A stretch of 6,283 nucleotides of DNA, taken from the NCBI GenBank assembly GCA_964654355.1, contig CAZZIQ010000059.1:1-6283 (forward strand), read 5' to 3'. The stretch is from CAZZIQ01 sp964654355 (GTDB lineage Bacteria > Pseudomonadota > Gammaproteobacteria > GCF-002020875). Under the pieces are notes generated by a model that had not been told where the DNA came from, searched no databases, and worked only from the letters and a program-made list of their open reading frames with translations. Positions within the stretch are counted from its first letter, which is position 1. Each line of letters begins with the position of its first letter. This document shows, piece after piece, positions 1-6,110 of the stretch. The translations under genes and the position numbers were made by a program.

Positions 1-895
1 CGGTTGCCATCAAGGCCGCACAGCGACGCAGGATTTCGCCTTGATGCCTACGTGCATCCGAAAGGCCTAGCACCATTGGCGTCAGCATGAGTTCTTGAGT
101 GATGCGTACATTGCGAAGGCGAGCAGTTTTCCAGTCGGTATCTGCGTCGGGTTGGAGCAGGGTCACGATGTCGCCATAGACCTTAGTCGCCGCGAAGCTT
201 TGTTCCAAGGTCTTTCCACCAACGGTGTCAAAACAAACATCGACACCCTTGCTATCGGTCCAACTCAATACTTCTTGGACGAAGTCTTGTGCACGGTAGT
301 TGATCACGAGATCGGCACCGAGCGATTCGACAAATGCGCGGCGTGATTCATCGCCAATGGTGGTAACGACGCGCGCGCCTGTGTTGCGGGCCAGCTGAAT
401 CGCGATGTGTCCAACGCCACCGGCGCCGGCATGAATCAGAACTGTGTCTGTGCTTTTTAGCTGAACACGATCGAACAAGGATTCCCAAGCGGTAATGCAG
501 GCCAGCGGCGCTGCCGCAGCATGCGCGAAGTCGATGTTGTCGGGGATGCGCGCGACCTGCGTCGCGTCCACAAGGGTGTATTCGGCGTAATTGCCTTGAT
601 CCGCACCATGACCACCAATGCCACCGTTACAAAACATGACGCGGTCGCCGACCTGAAACCCAGTTACGTTAGGGCCGACGGATTCAATAACGCCAGCGCC
701 ATCGCAGCCGAGGATAGCGGGCATTTGTTCGGGGTAATACGTGCCGCGGGCGCGTAGCTTGGTATCGAGCGGGTTGATACCGGCAGCATGCAGTCTTACG
801 CGTAGTTGTGTACCCGTCGCTGAGGCCGGATCTGCGACCTGATGCAGCCTGAGTTGATCTGGATCGCCGGGTTGCTCCAGCAGAATGGCGCGCAT
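1..895 (-). CDS. Zinc-free MDR-family NAD(P)H:quinone oxidoreductase-like protein, C-terminus cut by window edge
   Basis: The reverse complement is open from the ATG at 895 to the left edge (298 codons), so about 30 C-terminal residues of a typical 325-335 aa family member are missing. The start MRAILLEQPG is typical of medium-chain dehydrogenase/reductases. Next come a GroES-like N-terminal domain with AAGINPLDTK (residues 37-46) and ILGCDGAGV (61-69), then a Rossmann domain with nucleotide-binding motif AGAGGVG (156-162) and the family pattern FDTVGG. The NPLD segment stands where zinc alcohol dehydrogenases carry a catalytic Cys, and the structural-zinc Cys cluster is absent, so a zinc-free quinone-oxidoreductase/MDR6-like enzyme is likely. 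Expected chemistry is NAD(P)H-dependent reduction of a quinone or activated double bond in the cytoplasm; the substrate cannot be told. The start lies 3 bp after the ccmF stop, with only a weak GAG 7 nt upstream, so translation may be coupled to ccmF. Family is confident, substrate and any link to cytochrome c are not. Confidence 0.9.
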   Translation of the reverse strand, partial: MRAILLEQPGDPDQLRLHQVADPASATGTQLRVRLHAAGINPLDTKLRARGTYYPEQMPAILGCDGAGVIESVGPNVTGFQVGDRVMFCNGGIGGHGADQGNYAEYTLVDATQVARIPDNIDFAHAAAAPLACITAWESLFDRVQLKSTDTVLIHAGAGGVGHIAIQLARNTGARVVTTIGDESRRAFVESLGADLVINYRAQDFVQEVLSWTDSKGVDVCFDTVGGKTLEQSFAATKVYGDIVTLLQPDADTDWKTARLRNVRITQELMLTPMVLGLSDARRHQGEILRRCAALMAT

Positions 896-898
896 GGA

Positions 899-2905
899 TT
901 AACTCGTGCTGCGCGTCATCACCGGTGCTGGGCGGGCAGTGGCGGATTCAGAAACATGGGCTTCTTCTTTAAGTGCCGTGCGCGCACGTTTGGCGAGTTT
1001 GCGATAACGCGGATCGAGCAGGGCAAGCAGCCCACCGATTGCCATGACCAAGGGTCCAAGCCAAATCCACAACACGAATGGTTTGTAATAGACGCGCATC
1101 GCCCAGCCATCTGTGCCGGGGATAGGGTCGCCCATCGCTACATACAAGTCACGGAACAGCCCAGTGTCAACTGCGGCTTCAGTCATCGGCATGGTTTGCA
1201 CGGTGTAGATGCGCTTCTCCGGGTAGAGGATAGCGATCTTGTTGTCGTTCATGTCATAGACATGCACGGTGCCGGTGGTGCTGGTGTAATTCGGTCCTTT
1301 CACTTCTTCGAAGCCTTGTAAGGCGAATTGATACTCGCCGAGTGCAACCTTACTGCCCGGATCCATGCGCAGGTCACGCTCAATGCTGAAGGCCGAGGTG
1401 AAGGCAACACCCAACACCAACATACCCGTTCCGATGTGCGCGACATGCATGCCGAGGTTGCTGAGGTTAAGCGAACCGGACTGGCGCAGCTTGCGTATGA
1501 GGTCTTGCAGGCTGGAGAGAATGACCCATAAGCCAAAGCCGACTGCAAGGGCGAGGGTGATGCCGTTGTCCCCGTAGACAACCCATGGCAAAGCCACGCC
1601 GGCCAGCATTGCGAACGTGAAGAGGATTCCGTAACGCTGCATCACGCGACCCGGTTGATCGGCTTTCCAGCGAGAGCTTGCACCTACGCCAATCAAGAAA
1701 ATCAGTGGCAACATCAACGGCACAAAGACTGCATTAAAGTAAGGCGGTCCAACCGAAATTTTGCCCAGACCTAAAGCATCCAGAATGATGGGGTACAGGG
1801 TGCCAAGTAGGACAGTCAACATGGCGACGGTGAGCAATAAGTTGTTGCTAAGCAATAGCGTTTCGCGAGAGAACCAGCTGAATTGGCCGCCACTCTCCAT
1901 CTTGTGCGTGCGTGCCGCATACAACAGCAACGAGCCGCCCACGACCACGCTGATGAACATCAGGATGAAGATTCCGCGCGAGGGGTCGGTGGCGAAGGCA
2001 TGCACGGATACCAATACGCCAGAGCGCACAAGGAAGGTGCCGAGCAAGCTGAGCGAGAAGGTAAAGATAGCCAATAACACCGTCCAGCTACGGAACGCGC
2101 CACGCTTCTCCGTCACGGCGAGTGAATGAATAAGTGCGGTACCTAATAGCCAGGGCATGAAGGACGCATTTTCAACTGGATCCCAGAACCACCAGCCACC
2201 CCAGCCAAGTTCGGCATAGGCCCACCAGCTGCCGATCGCAATGCCCAGGGTCAGAAATACCCAAGCAATCGTGGTCCATGGGCGTGACCAGCGCGCCCAG
2301 GTGGCATCGAGTTGACCGCCAATGAGAGCAGCGACAACAAGCGCAAACGGGACCACAAAGCCGACATAGCCGAGGTAGAGCATCGGTGGGTGAATCACAA
2401 GACCTGGGTCTTGTAACAGCGGATTGAGATCGCGGCCGTCTAATGCGGCGGGGAACAGACGATCGAAGGGGTTGGAGGTGAGGATGGTGAACAGCAAGAA
2501 ACCCACTGCCACCAAGCCCATGACCGCCAGTGTGCGTGCGACCAAGACATTGGGCAGGCTTTTGCTGAATACCGCAACGAACACGCCCCATAAACTCAAA
2601 AATAAGACCCACAACAACAGCGAACCTTCATGGCCGCCCCACACCGCGCTGAGTTTGTAGACCACCGGCAGGAGGGAGTTTGAGTTGTTGGCGGTGTAGA
2701 GGACTGAGAAATCGTCGGTAAGGAATGCGTGCGTCAGAATCGCGTACGCCAGTGCAATCAAGAGAAATTGCGCCCATGCGAGCGGACGCGCCATCGCGAT
2801 CCATTGCGCATCTCCACGCTGTGCGCCCACCATCGGGACAATGCCTTGCAGGATTGCGGCGGCAAGCGCGAGGGCTAAAGCAAAGTTTCCAATCTCAGGC
2901 AGCAT
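899..2905 (-). CDS. ccmF: Cytochrome c heme lyase subunit CcmF
   Basis: CcmF is the multi-spanning inner-membrane protein that accepts heme from holo-CcmE and, with CcmH, attaches it to CXXCH motifs of apocytochrome c on the periplasmic side. The 668-aa product is near the usual length (E. coli about 647). It starts MLPEIGNFAL, as the family does. The tryptophan-rich WWD segment, with WGGWWFWDPVEN, spans about residues 235-252. Histidines expected as heme ligands are present: H172 in VIHPPMLY, H260, H302 in SVHAFATDP and H490 in HVAHIG; these match E. coli H173, H261, H303 and H491 by motif. A large periplasmic loop (about 505-605) precedes a last TM segment (about 610-630) and a basic cytoplasmic tail. 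The ATG at 2905 is preceded by a strong AAGGAG with 6-nt spacing, which fixes the start. It lies 28 bp after ccmE and 3 bp before the oxidoreductase gene. No truncation or missing key residue was seen. Confidence 0.98.
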   Translation of the reverse strand: MLPEIGNFALALALAAAILQGIVPMVGAQRGDAQWIAMARPLAWAQFLLIALAYAILTHAFLTDDFSVLYTANNSNSLLPVVYKLSAVWGGHEGSLLLWVLFLSLWGVFVAVFSKSLPNVLVARTLAVMGLVAVGFLLFTILTSNPFDRLFPAALDGRDLNPLLQDPGLVIHPPMLYLGYVGFVVPFALVVAALIGGQLDATWARWSRPWTTIAWVFLTLGIAIGSWWAYAELGWGGWWFWDPVENASFMPWLLGTALIHSLAVTEKRGAFRSWTVLLAIFTFSLSLLGTFLVRSGVLVSVHAFATDPSRGIFILMFISVVVGGSLLLYAARTHKMESGGQFSWFSRETLLLSNNLLLTVAMLTVLLGTLYPIILDALGLGKISVGPPYFNAVFVPLMLPLIFLIGVGASSRWKADQPGRVMQRYGILFTFAMLAGVALPWVVYGDNGITLALAVGFGLWVILSSLQDLIRKLRQSGSLNLSNLGMHVAHIGTGMLVLGVAFTSAFSIERDLRMDPGSKVALGEYQFALQGFEEVKGPNYTSTTGTVHVYDMNDNKIAILYPEKRIYTVQTMPMTEAAVDTGLFRDLYVAMGDPIPGTDGWAMRVYYKPFVLWIWLGPLVMAIGGLLALLDPRYRKLAKRARTALKEEAHVSESATARPAPVMTRSTS

Positions 2906-2911
2906 CTGCGT

Positions 2912-2917
2912 CTCCTT
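2912..2917 (-). promoter_or_regulatory. Strong Shine-Dalgarno of ccmF
   Basis: On the minus strand AAGGAG is followed by 6 nt and the ccmF ATG. It is the only near-consensus ribosome binding site in the cluster and confirms the ccmF start. Confidence 0.85.
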
Positions 2918-2933
2918 ATTCTGATCGCCGTGC

Positions 2934-3398
2934 TCAATAGCCCGATTTCATGTTCTCTACGGCTTGTTTCTGTGCTGAGTCGAGCGCATCCGCAACTTCA
3001 GGCGGCATGTAATTCTCATCGTGTTTGGCCAGCACTTCTTGTGCGCGGAATTGGCCATTTTCATAGGTGCCCAACGCCACAATGCCCTGACCCTCGCGGA
3101 ATAGGTCGGGCAGGATGCCGGCGTAATACACTGGCACGCTGTGGGCGCCATCACTCACCGCAAAGTTCACGCGCAAGTCACTGCCCGCGCCAGAGATGTG
3201 CTGCACGCTGCCGTCTTCCACCAAGCCACCAAGACGAAATACGGTTTGCTGGGGTGCTTCACCACGCGCGACCTGGGTCGGGCTAAAAAACAGATTGATG
3301 TTTTGGTTGAGTGCGGAGAGTACGAGACCGCTGGCAATGCCAACACCGGCAAGGATGAGTGCAACAAAGATGAGGCGGCGTTTGCGTTGAGGAGTCAT
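2934..3398 (-). CDS. ccmE: Periplasmic heme chaperone CcmE
   Basis: CcmE binds heme covalently through one histidine after loading by CcmC/CcmD and carries it to CcmF. The product is 154 aa, normal for the family. It has a basic cytoplasmic start (PQRKRRL), one N-terminal TM anchor (about residues 9-30), then the OB-fold beta-barrel. Conserved features are NINLFFSP (33-40), RLGGLVEDGS (55-64), LPDLFREGQG (96-105) and the hallmark LAKHDENYMPPE, with heme-binding His126 and axial-ligand Tyr130 (H130 and Y134 in E. coli). A flexible acidic/polar tail follows. The ATG at 3398 gives the canonical start and TM, but no Shine-Dalgarno is visible upstream; a TATCAT box lies 8 nt before the ATG. It sits 52 bp after ccmC and 28 bp before ccmF. 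It should be a fully functional heme chaperone, which matters because the preceding ccmC carries a second, CcmE-like domain without the histidine. Confidence 0.98.
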   Translation of the reverse strand: MTPQRKRRLIFVALILAGVGIASGLVLSALNQNINLFFSPTQVARGEAPQQTVFRLGGLVEDGSVQHISGAGSDLRVNFAVSDGAHSVPVYYAGILPDLFREGQGIVALGTYENGQFRAQEVLAKHDENYMPPEVADALDSAQKQAVENMKSGY

Positions 3399-3450
3399 TG
3401 GCGTTGATGATAAAAGTCAGTAAAAAGATCGCTTTGGGTGGGCTCTCACA

Positions 3451-3591
3451 CTAGTCGAGTAGGCCTCGGAGTCGGACCGCTCGATGGCCATTACGTTCCT
3501 GTTGCAGTGGATAGAACACGATAAACAAAGCGGTTAGTAGCGCGAGCAGGAATGAAGCAAGGAGGTAGTCGCTGTAATCATTTAGGTTCAT
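3451..3591 (-). other. ccmD: CcmD-like C-terminal segment fused to CcmC
   Basis: The last 46 codons of the ccmC frame (from M344) encode a short polar start with NDYSDY, one hydrophobic segment (about 352-371) and a basic tail with RAVRLRG. Size, N-out/C-in topology and position between ccmC and ccmE all match CcmD, the small protein that helps CcmC load and release CcmE. CcmD is weakly conserved, so the match rests on shape and position. The ATG of M344 has no Shine-Dalgarno in front, so I favour a fused segment over a separately translated internal gene. Without this segment the operon would have no visible ccmD. Confidence 0.55.
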
Positions 3592-4620
3592 GCCGACGAC
3601 TCGACTTGCTTGCAAATGATCGTCTTTCAGTGTGCCCTGTACTTCGGCGCCTTTGCCTTCGATTAGGTAGCGACTGGCCTTGCCGGCAAAGTACACCGCA
3701 GTTTGGGTGTCTTCAGATTGCAAGACAAAATGGGTTTCATTTTCTTGTTTGACAAGATTCTGTACCGTGCCACGCACAGTGATTTCGTCACTCATCACAG
3801 CAAGGGTTGCGGGCTGTGATGCCTGCCAGCCAACGTACACCAGAGATGCAATCACCAAGAGTAAAGGTCCGAATCCCATACGGAAGGATGCTGCAGCGCG
3901 CGCCCAACCGCTGTGCGCTTCACGGCGCAGATTTTCCCCGCGTGCAGCAATGAAGGTGCCGGAGAAGAACAACAGTTTGAATGAGATCGCCATCAATAAC
4001 AGGGGCCATAACATTTCAGGTGCCATCGCAGGTTTGTCGAAGCGCGTGATTGTTGAACCTTGGTGGAGGGTGTTCCACCACTCAACTGAGTAGTGGATGA
4101 TCGGAATGTTCACCACGCCGACAAGCGCCAGCACGGCACCTGCACGACTGGCGGCTTGACGATCTTCAATCGCGGCGCGCAAAGCGATGTAGCCGAGATA
4201 TAAAAACAGCAGTACCAGCTCCGAGGTCAGACGCGCATCCCATTGCCACCATGTGCCCCACATCGGTTTACCCCAGATCGAGCCGGTTGCCAGTGCCAGT
4301 GCGGTAAACGCCGCTCCGAGTGGGGCTGAGGCTAGGGCAATGACGTCAGCGAGCTTGATCCGCCAGATCAGGAAGATGGCCGAGGATACGGCCATGACCA
4401 TGTACACGAACATGGACAACCAAGCAGCGGGGACATGCACATAGATGATTCGGTAGCTTTCACCTTGCTCGTAATCCGGCGGTGCAACCCACAGCCCTTG
4501 ATAGATCCCGATAATGGCGGTGGCCAAAAACCCTGCTAAAAGCCAGGGAACAAATCGACCGGTACTTTGGTGGAAGATTTTCGGTGAGGAGAAGCGGTGC
4601 AGGAAAGCCGGGATTTTCAT
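3451..4620 (-). CDS. ccmC: Enlarged CcmC heme-handling protein with C-terminal CcmE-like and CcmD-like modules
   Basis: CcmC presents heme at the periplasmic face and forms the complex that attaches it to CcmE. Residues 1-247 are an ordinary CcmC with six TM segments: periplasmic H62 in YVHVPAAW, the WWD motif WGTWWQWDARLTSE (121-134), and H186 in WWNTLHQGSTI. The H62 and H186 positions match the conserved heme-ligand histidines of the family. CcmC is usually about 240-250 aa, but this frame runs on to residue 389. The extension contains a basic cytoplasmic linker (227-247), a seventh TM (about 250-267), an OB-like domain (about 278-343), an eighth TM (about 352-371) and a basic tail. This topology puts the OB domain in the periplasm and the tail in the cytoplasm. 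The ATG at 4620 gives the normal CcmC N-terminus; no Shine-Dalgarno is visible. The gene lies 92 bp after ccmB and 52 bp before ccmE. CcmC identity is certain; the nature of the extension is inferred. Confidence 0.96.
   Translation of the reverse strand: MKIPAFLHRFSSPKIFHQSTGRFVPWLLAGFLATAIIGIYQGLWVAPPDYEQGESYRIIYVHVPAAWLSMFVYMVMAVSSAIFLIWRIKLADVIALASAPLGAAFTALALATGSIWGKPMWGTWWQWDARLTSELVLLFLYLGYIALRAAIEDRQAASRAGAVLALVGVVNIPIIHYSVEWWNTLHQGSTITRFDKPAMAPEMLWPLLLMAISFKLLFFSGTFIAARGENLRREAHSGWARAAASFRMGFGPLLLVIASLVYVGWQASQPATLAVMSDEITVRGTVQNLVKQENETHFVLQSEDTQTAVYFAGKASRYLIEGKGAEVQGTLKDDHLQASRVVGMNLNDYSDYLLASFLLALLTALFIVFYPLQQERNGHRAVRLRGLLD
3592..3789 (-). other. CcmE-like OB domain inside CcmC, lacking the heme histidine
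   Basis: Residues 278-343 of the enlarged CcmC show an OB-type strand pattern: EITVRGTVQNL, THFVLQSED, TAVYFAGK, AEVQGTLKDD and LQASRVVG. By hand, VYFAG through RVVG aligns without gaps to VYYAG through EVLA of the CcmE next door, with 11 of 35 identities. It includes the shared GxxxxGT spacing and a shared final Tyr (Y349 against Y130). At the position of CcmE His126 there is N345. A preceding TM completes a CcmE-like layout. I infer a CcmE paralogue that cannot bind heme covalently; a convergent OB domain is the alternative. Confidence 0.6.
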
Positions 4621-4629
4621 GAGGTGGGA

Positions 4630-4635
4630 ATTCTA
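4630..4635 (-). promoter_or_regulatory. Possible -10 box upstream of ccmC
   Basis: The 92-bp gap between ccmB and ccmC (4621-4712) holds no gene or clear hairpin. On the minus strand TAGAAT ends 9 nt before the ccmC ATG. It matches the sigma-70 -10 consensus at 5 of 6 positions, but no convincing -35 hexamer lies 16-18 bp upstream. If active, transcription would start only about 2 nt before the ATG. Weak evidence. Confidence 0.25.
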
Positions 4636-4712
4636 CCGTGGACGCGGACTACGCGCGTTTCTGACTGCAGATCCAGTTTTGGGTTCCACGTTTACGCACA
4701 CGCCGAGCAGGG

Positions 4713-5417
4713 TTAACTGAGACTAATTCGCAAGGCGGCGGCAGCAGCCAACGGCGCGAGACTCAGCGCAAACACCAGCAGTGCACCTAGCAATAGCAAA
4801 TGCCCCGCAACCGGCAAACCGAACGCGGCGTCATGCACTGCCATTGCGCCGAAAATTAGAACCGGCACGTACAGTGGCAAGATCAACAAAGACAGCAGAC
4901 TGCCGCCGCGACGCAGACCAACCGTAAGGCCCATGCCGATGGCGCCCACCAAGCTCAGAATCGGTGTCCCGAGAAGTAGTGAGAGCAATAACACGGGCTG
5001 CGCTTGTTCAGGCAAATACAACAACACACCGAGTAGTGGCGCGATGAGCACGAGGGGCAATCCGCTGACCAACCAGTGCGCCACGATCTTCGCTAAGACT
5101 AAGACAGATAGCGGATGGGGTGAGAGGGCGATTTGCTCTAGCGCACCATCTTCAAAGTCGCTGCGGAACAGACTGTCGAGTGATAAAAGGGTGGCAAGGA
5201 GGGCGGCGACCCAGATCACGCCAGGCGCAAGCGTCTGCAGCACGTCCGGTGCGGGGCCAACGCCGAGCGGGAACAAGCTGATCACAATGACAAAAAACAA
5301 TAAGGGGTTGGCGAGTTCGCCACGATGCCGAAACGACAGACGCAGATCTCGCAACAATACCCCCCAGAAGGCGCGCCCGAGTGGCGGAAGTGGATGTGTG
5401 TCGTGTGTGTGATGCAT
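4713..5417 (-). CDS. ccmB: Heme exporter/CcmE-release permease CcmB
   Basis: CcmB is the membrane subunit paired with the ATPase CcmA; CcmAB drives release of holo-CcmE from the CcmC/CcmD complex. The product from the ATG at 5417 is 234 aa (E. coli about 220) with about six TM segments. Family motifs are clear: RHRGELANPLLFF, SLFPLGVGP, APGVIWVAALLATLLSLD, LFRSDFEDGALEQ, AKIVAHWLVSGLPL, LTVGLRRGG and the ending AAAALRISLS. A TTG three codons upstream (5426) is an alternative start, but neither start has a Shine-Dalgarno, so I prefer ATG. The N-terminus MHHTHDTHPL is a short His-rich addition relative to E. coli CcmB. The gene lies 21 bp after ccmA. The stop at 4713 is followed by a 92-bp gap before ccmC. 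Confidence 0.96.
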   Translation of the reverse strand: MHHTHDTHPLPPLGRAFWGVLLRDLRLSFRHRGELANPLLFFVIVISLFPLGVGPAPDVLQTLAPGVIWVAALLATLLSLDSLFRSDFEDGALEQIALSPHPLSVLVLAKIVAHWLVSGLPLVLIAPLLGVLLYLPEQAQPVLLLSLLLGTPILSLVGAIGMGLTVGLRRGGSLLSLLILPLYVPVLIFGAMAVHDAAFGLPVAGHLLLLGALLVFALSLAPLAAAAALRISLS

Positions 5418-5433
5418 GACGGTCAAGACGGTC
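5418..5433. repeat. Short tandem direct repeat at the ccmA-ccmB junction
   Basis: The heptamer gacggtc occurs twice (5418-5424 and 5427-5433) separated by aa, which looks like a 9-bp tandem duplication directly upstream of the ccmB ATG. It creates the upstream in-frame TTG codon. It is short enough to be slippage or chance; no regulatory role is shown. Confidence 0.5.
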
Positions 5434-5438
5434 GGAAA

Positions 5439-6095
5439 TCAAGCGGCCGCGCGCGTGCTTCGGGCTGCAAATGCTGCTAAGTCGAGGCGCTGAACATCTG
5501 GAACCGACTGCAAGGGTTGATGCGTCGTGAGCACAATCATTCCGCCTTGTGCAGCGTGAGCAACCAAGCGTTGTTCCAGTTCTGCGATTGCCGCGCGATC
5601 CAGCGCGGTGAAGGGTTCGTCCAGAATCCATAACGGCGCGTTGCTGAGGACAAGACGCGCCAATGCGGCGCGACGGTTCTGGCCAGCAGACAGTTGTCGA
5701 CAGGGTTGTTGCGCATGCGCAGTAAGTCCGACAACGGCAAGCGCATGTTCAATAGCTGCTTCATCACGATGACCCAGCAGCATCTGGGTAAAGCGCAGGT
5801 TTTCGTGTGGGCTGAGGTCGGCTTTGATGCCGCTGTGGTGGCCAAGCCAAGCAAGCTCACTGAGAAAGTGGGTGCGGTCACGCTGGATGGATTGGCCTTG
5901 GTAGAGCACATCCCCTTCCCATGGCTGCATGAGCCCGGCGAGGATGCGCAGTAGGCTGGTCTTGCCAGCGCCGTTCGGGCCTTCAATTTGCAGAATCTTT
6001 CCAGGCCGAAGCGTAAGGTTGAGCTGCTTGAATAAGAGGCGTTCGCCACGCAGACAAGCCAGGTCGCGGGCTTCGAGTCCGGAGGCTGCAGTCAT
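5439..6095 (-). CDS. ccmA: Cytochrome c biogenesis ABC ATPase CcmA
   Basis: CcmA is the cytoplasmic ATPase that works with CcmB to free heme-loaded CcmE from CcmC. The 218-aa product has the complete ABC set: Walker A GPNGAGKT (39-46), signature LSAGQNRR (135-142), Walker B LWILDEP (155-161) with catalytic Glu160, D-loop LD (165-166) and switch His192 in LTTHQ. The GHHSGIKADLSPHENL stretch (85-100) matches the CcmA-specific GHxxGIK pattern. The C-terminal 20-odd residues (LDLAAFAARSTRAAA) are an alanine-rich tail. The ATG at 6095 places the strand before Walker A as in the family; a weak AAGGG overlaps the upstream stop codon about 12 nt away. It lies 15 bp after the upstream methionine-rich gene and 21 bp before ccmB. 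All catalytic residues are intact. Confidence 0.97.
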   Translation of the reverse strand: MTAASGLEARDLACLRGERLLFKQLNLTLRPGKILQIEGPNGAGKTSLLRILAGLMQPWEGDVLYQGQSIQRDRTHFLSELAWLGHHSGIKADLSPHENLRFTQMLLGHRDEAAIEHALAVVGLTAHAQQPCRQLSAGQNRRAALARLVLSNAPLWILDEPFTALDRAAIAELEQRLVAHAAQGGMIVLTTHQPLQSVPDVQRLDLAAFAARSTRAAA

Positions 6096-6110
6096 GCGGA
6101 GAAGCGACCC

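Noticed and set aside
842..1321. Plus-strand open frame of 159 codons across the oxidoreductase/ccmF boundary
   Set aside because: It is antisense to the well-supported C-terminus of CcmF, has no family resemblance and looks like a shadow frame.
1761..2129. Plus-strand open frame of 122 codons inside ccmF
   Set aside because: It is antisense to the conserved membrane core of CcmF, and its low-complexity Ser/Arg/Asn content is typical of reverse-frame translation.
3399..3450. T-run (TTTTT) in the ccmC-ccmE gap as a rho-independent terminator
   Set aside because: No stable GC-rich stem precedes it; only a 3-bp GTG/CAC pairing is visible, and termination inside the pathway would make little sense.
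3451..4620. Frameshift or assembly fusion explaining the long ccmC
   Set aside because: The frame is continuous, the extension has sensible topology and OB-like strands, and CcmC motifs are in the same frame up to about residue 247, so a true fusion is more likely; reads were not available to exclude error.
4621..4712. Hairpin ACGCG/CGCGT in the ccmB-ccmC gap as attenuator or terminator
   Set aside because: The stem is only 5 bp with a 7-nt loop and no following T-run; likely chance in GC-rich sequence.
4933..5412. Plus-strand open frame of 159 codons opposite ccmB
   Set aside because: It is antisense to CcmB, whose motifs are intact over the whole stretch; its composition is not protein-like.
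5424..5426. TTG start for ccmB
   Set aside because: It adds three non-conserved residues and has no Shine-Dalgarno; the ATG at 5417 is the simpler choice.
5152..5631. Minus-strand open frame of 159 codons overlapping ccmB and ccmA in another frame
   Set aside because: Both overlapped genes are clear family members; this frame is Arg/Ser/Thr-rich and unrecognisable.
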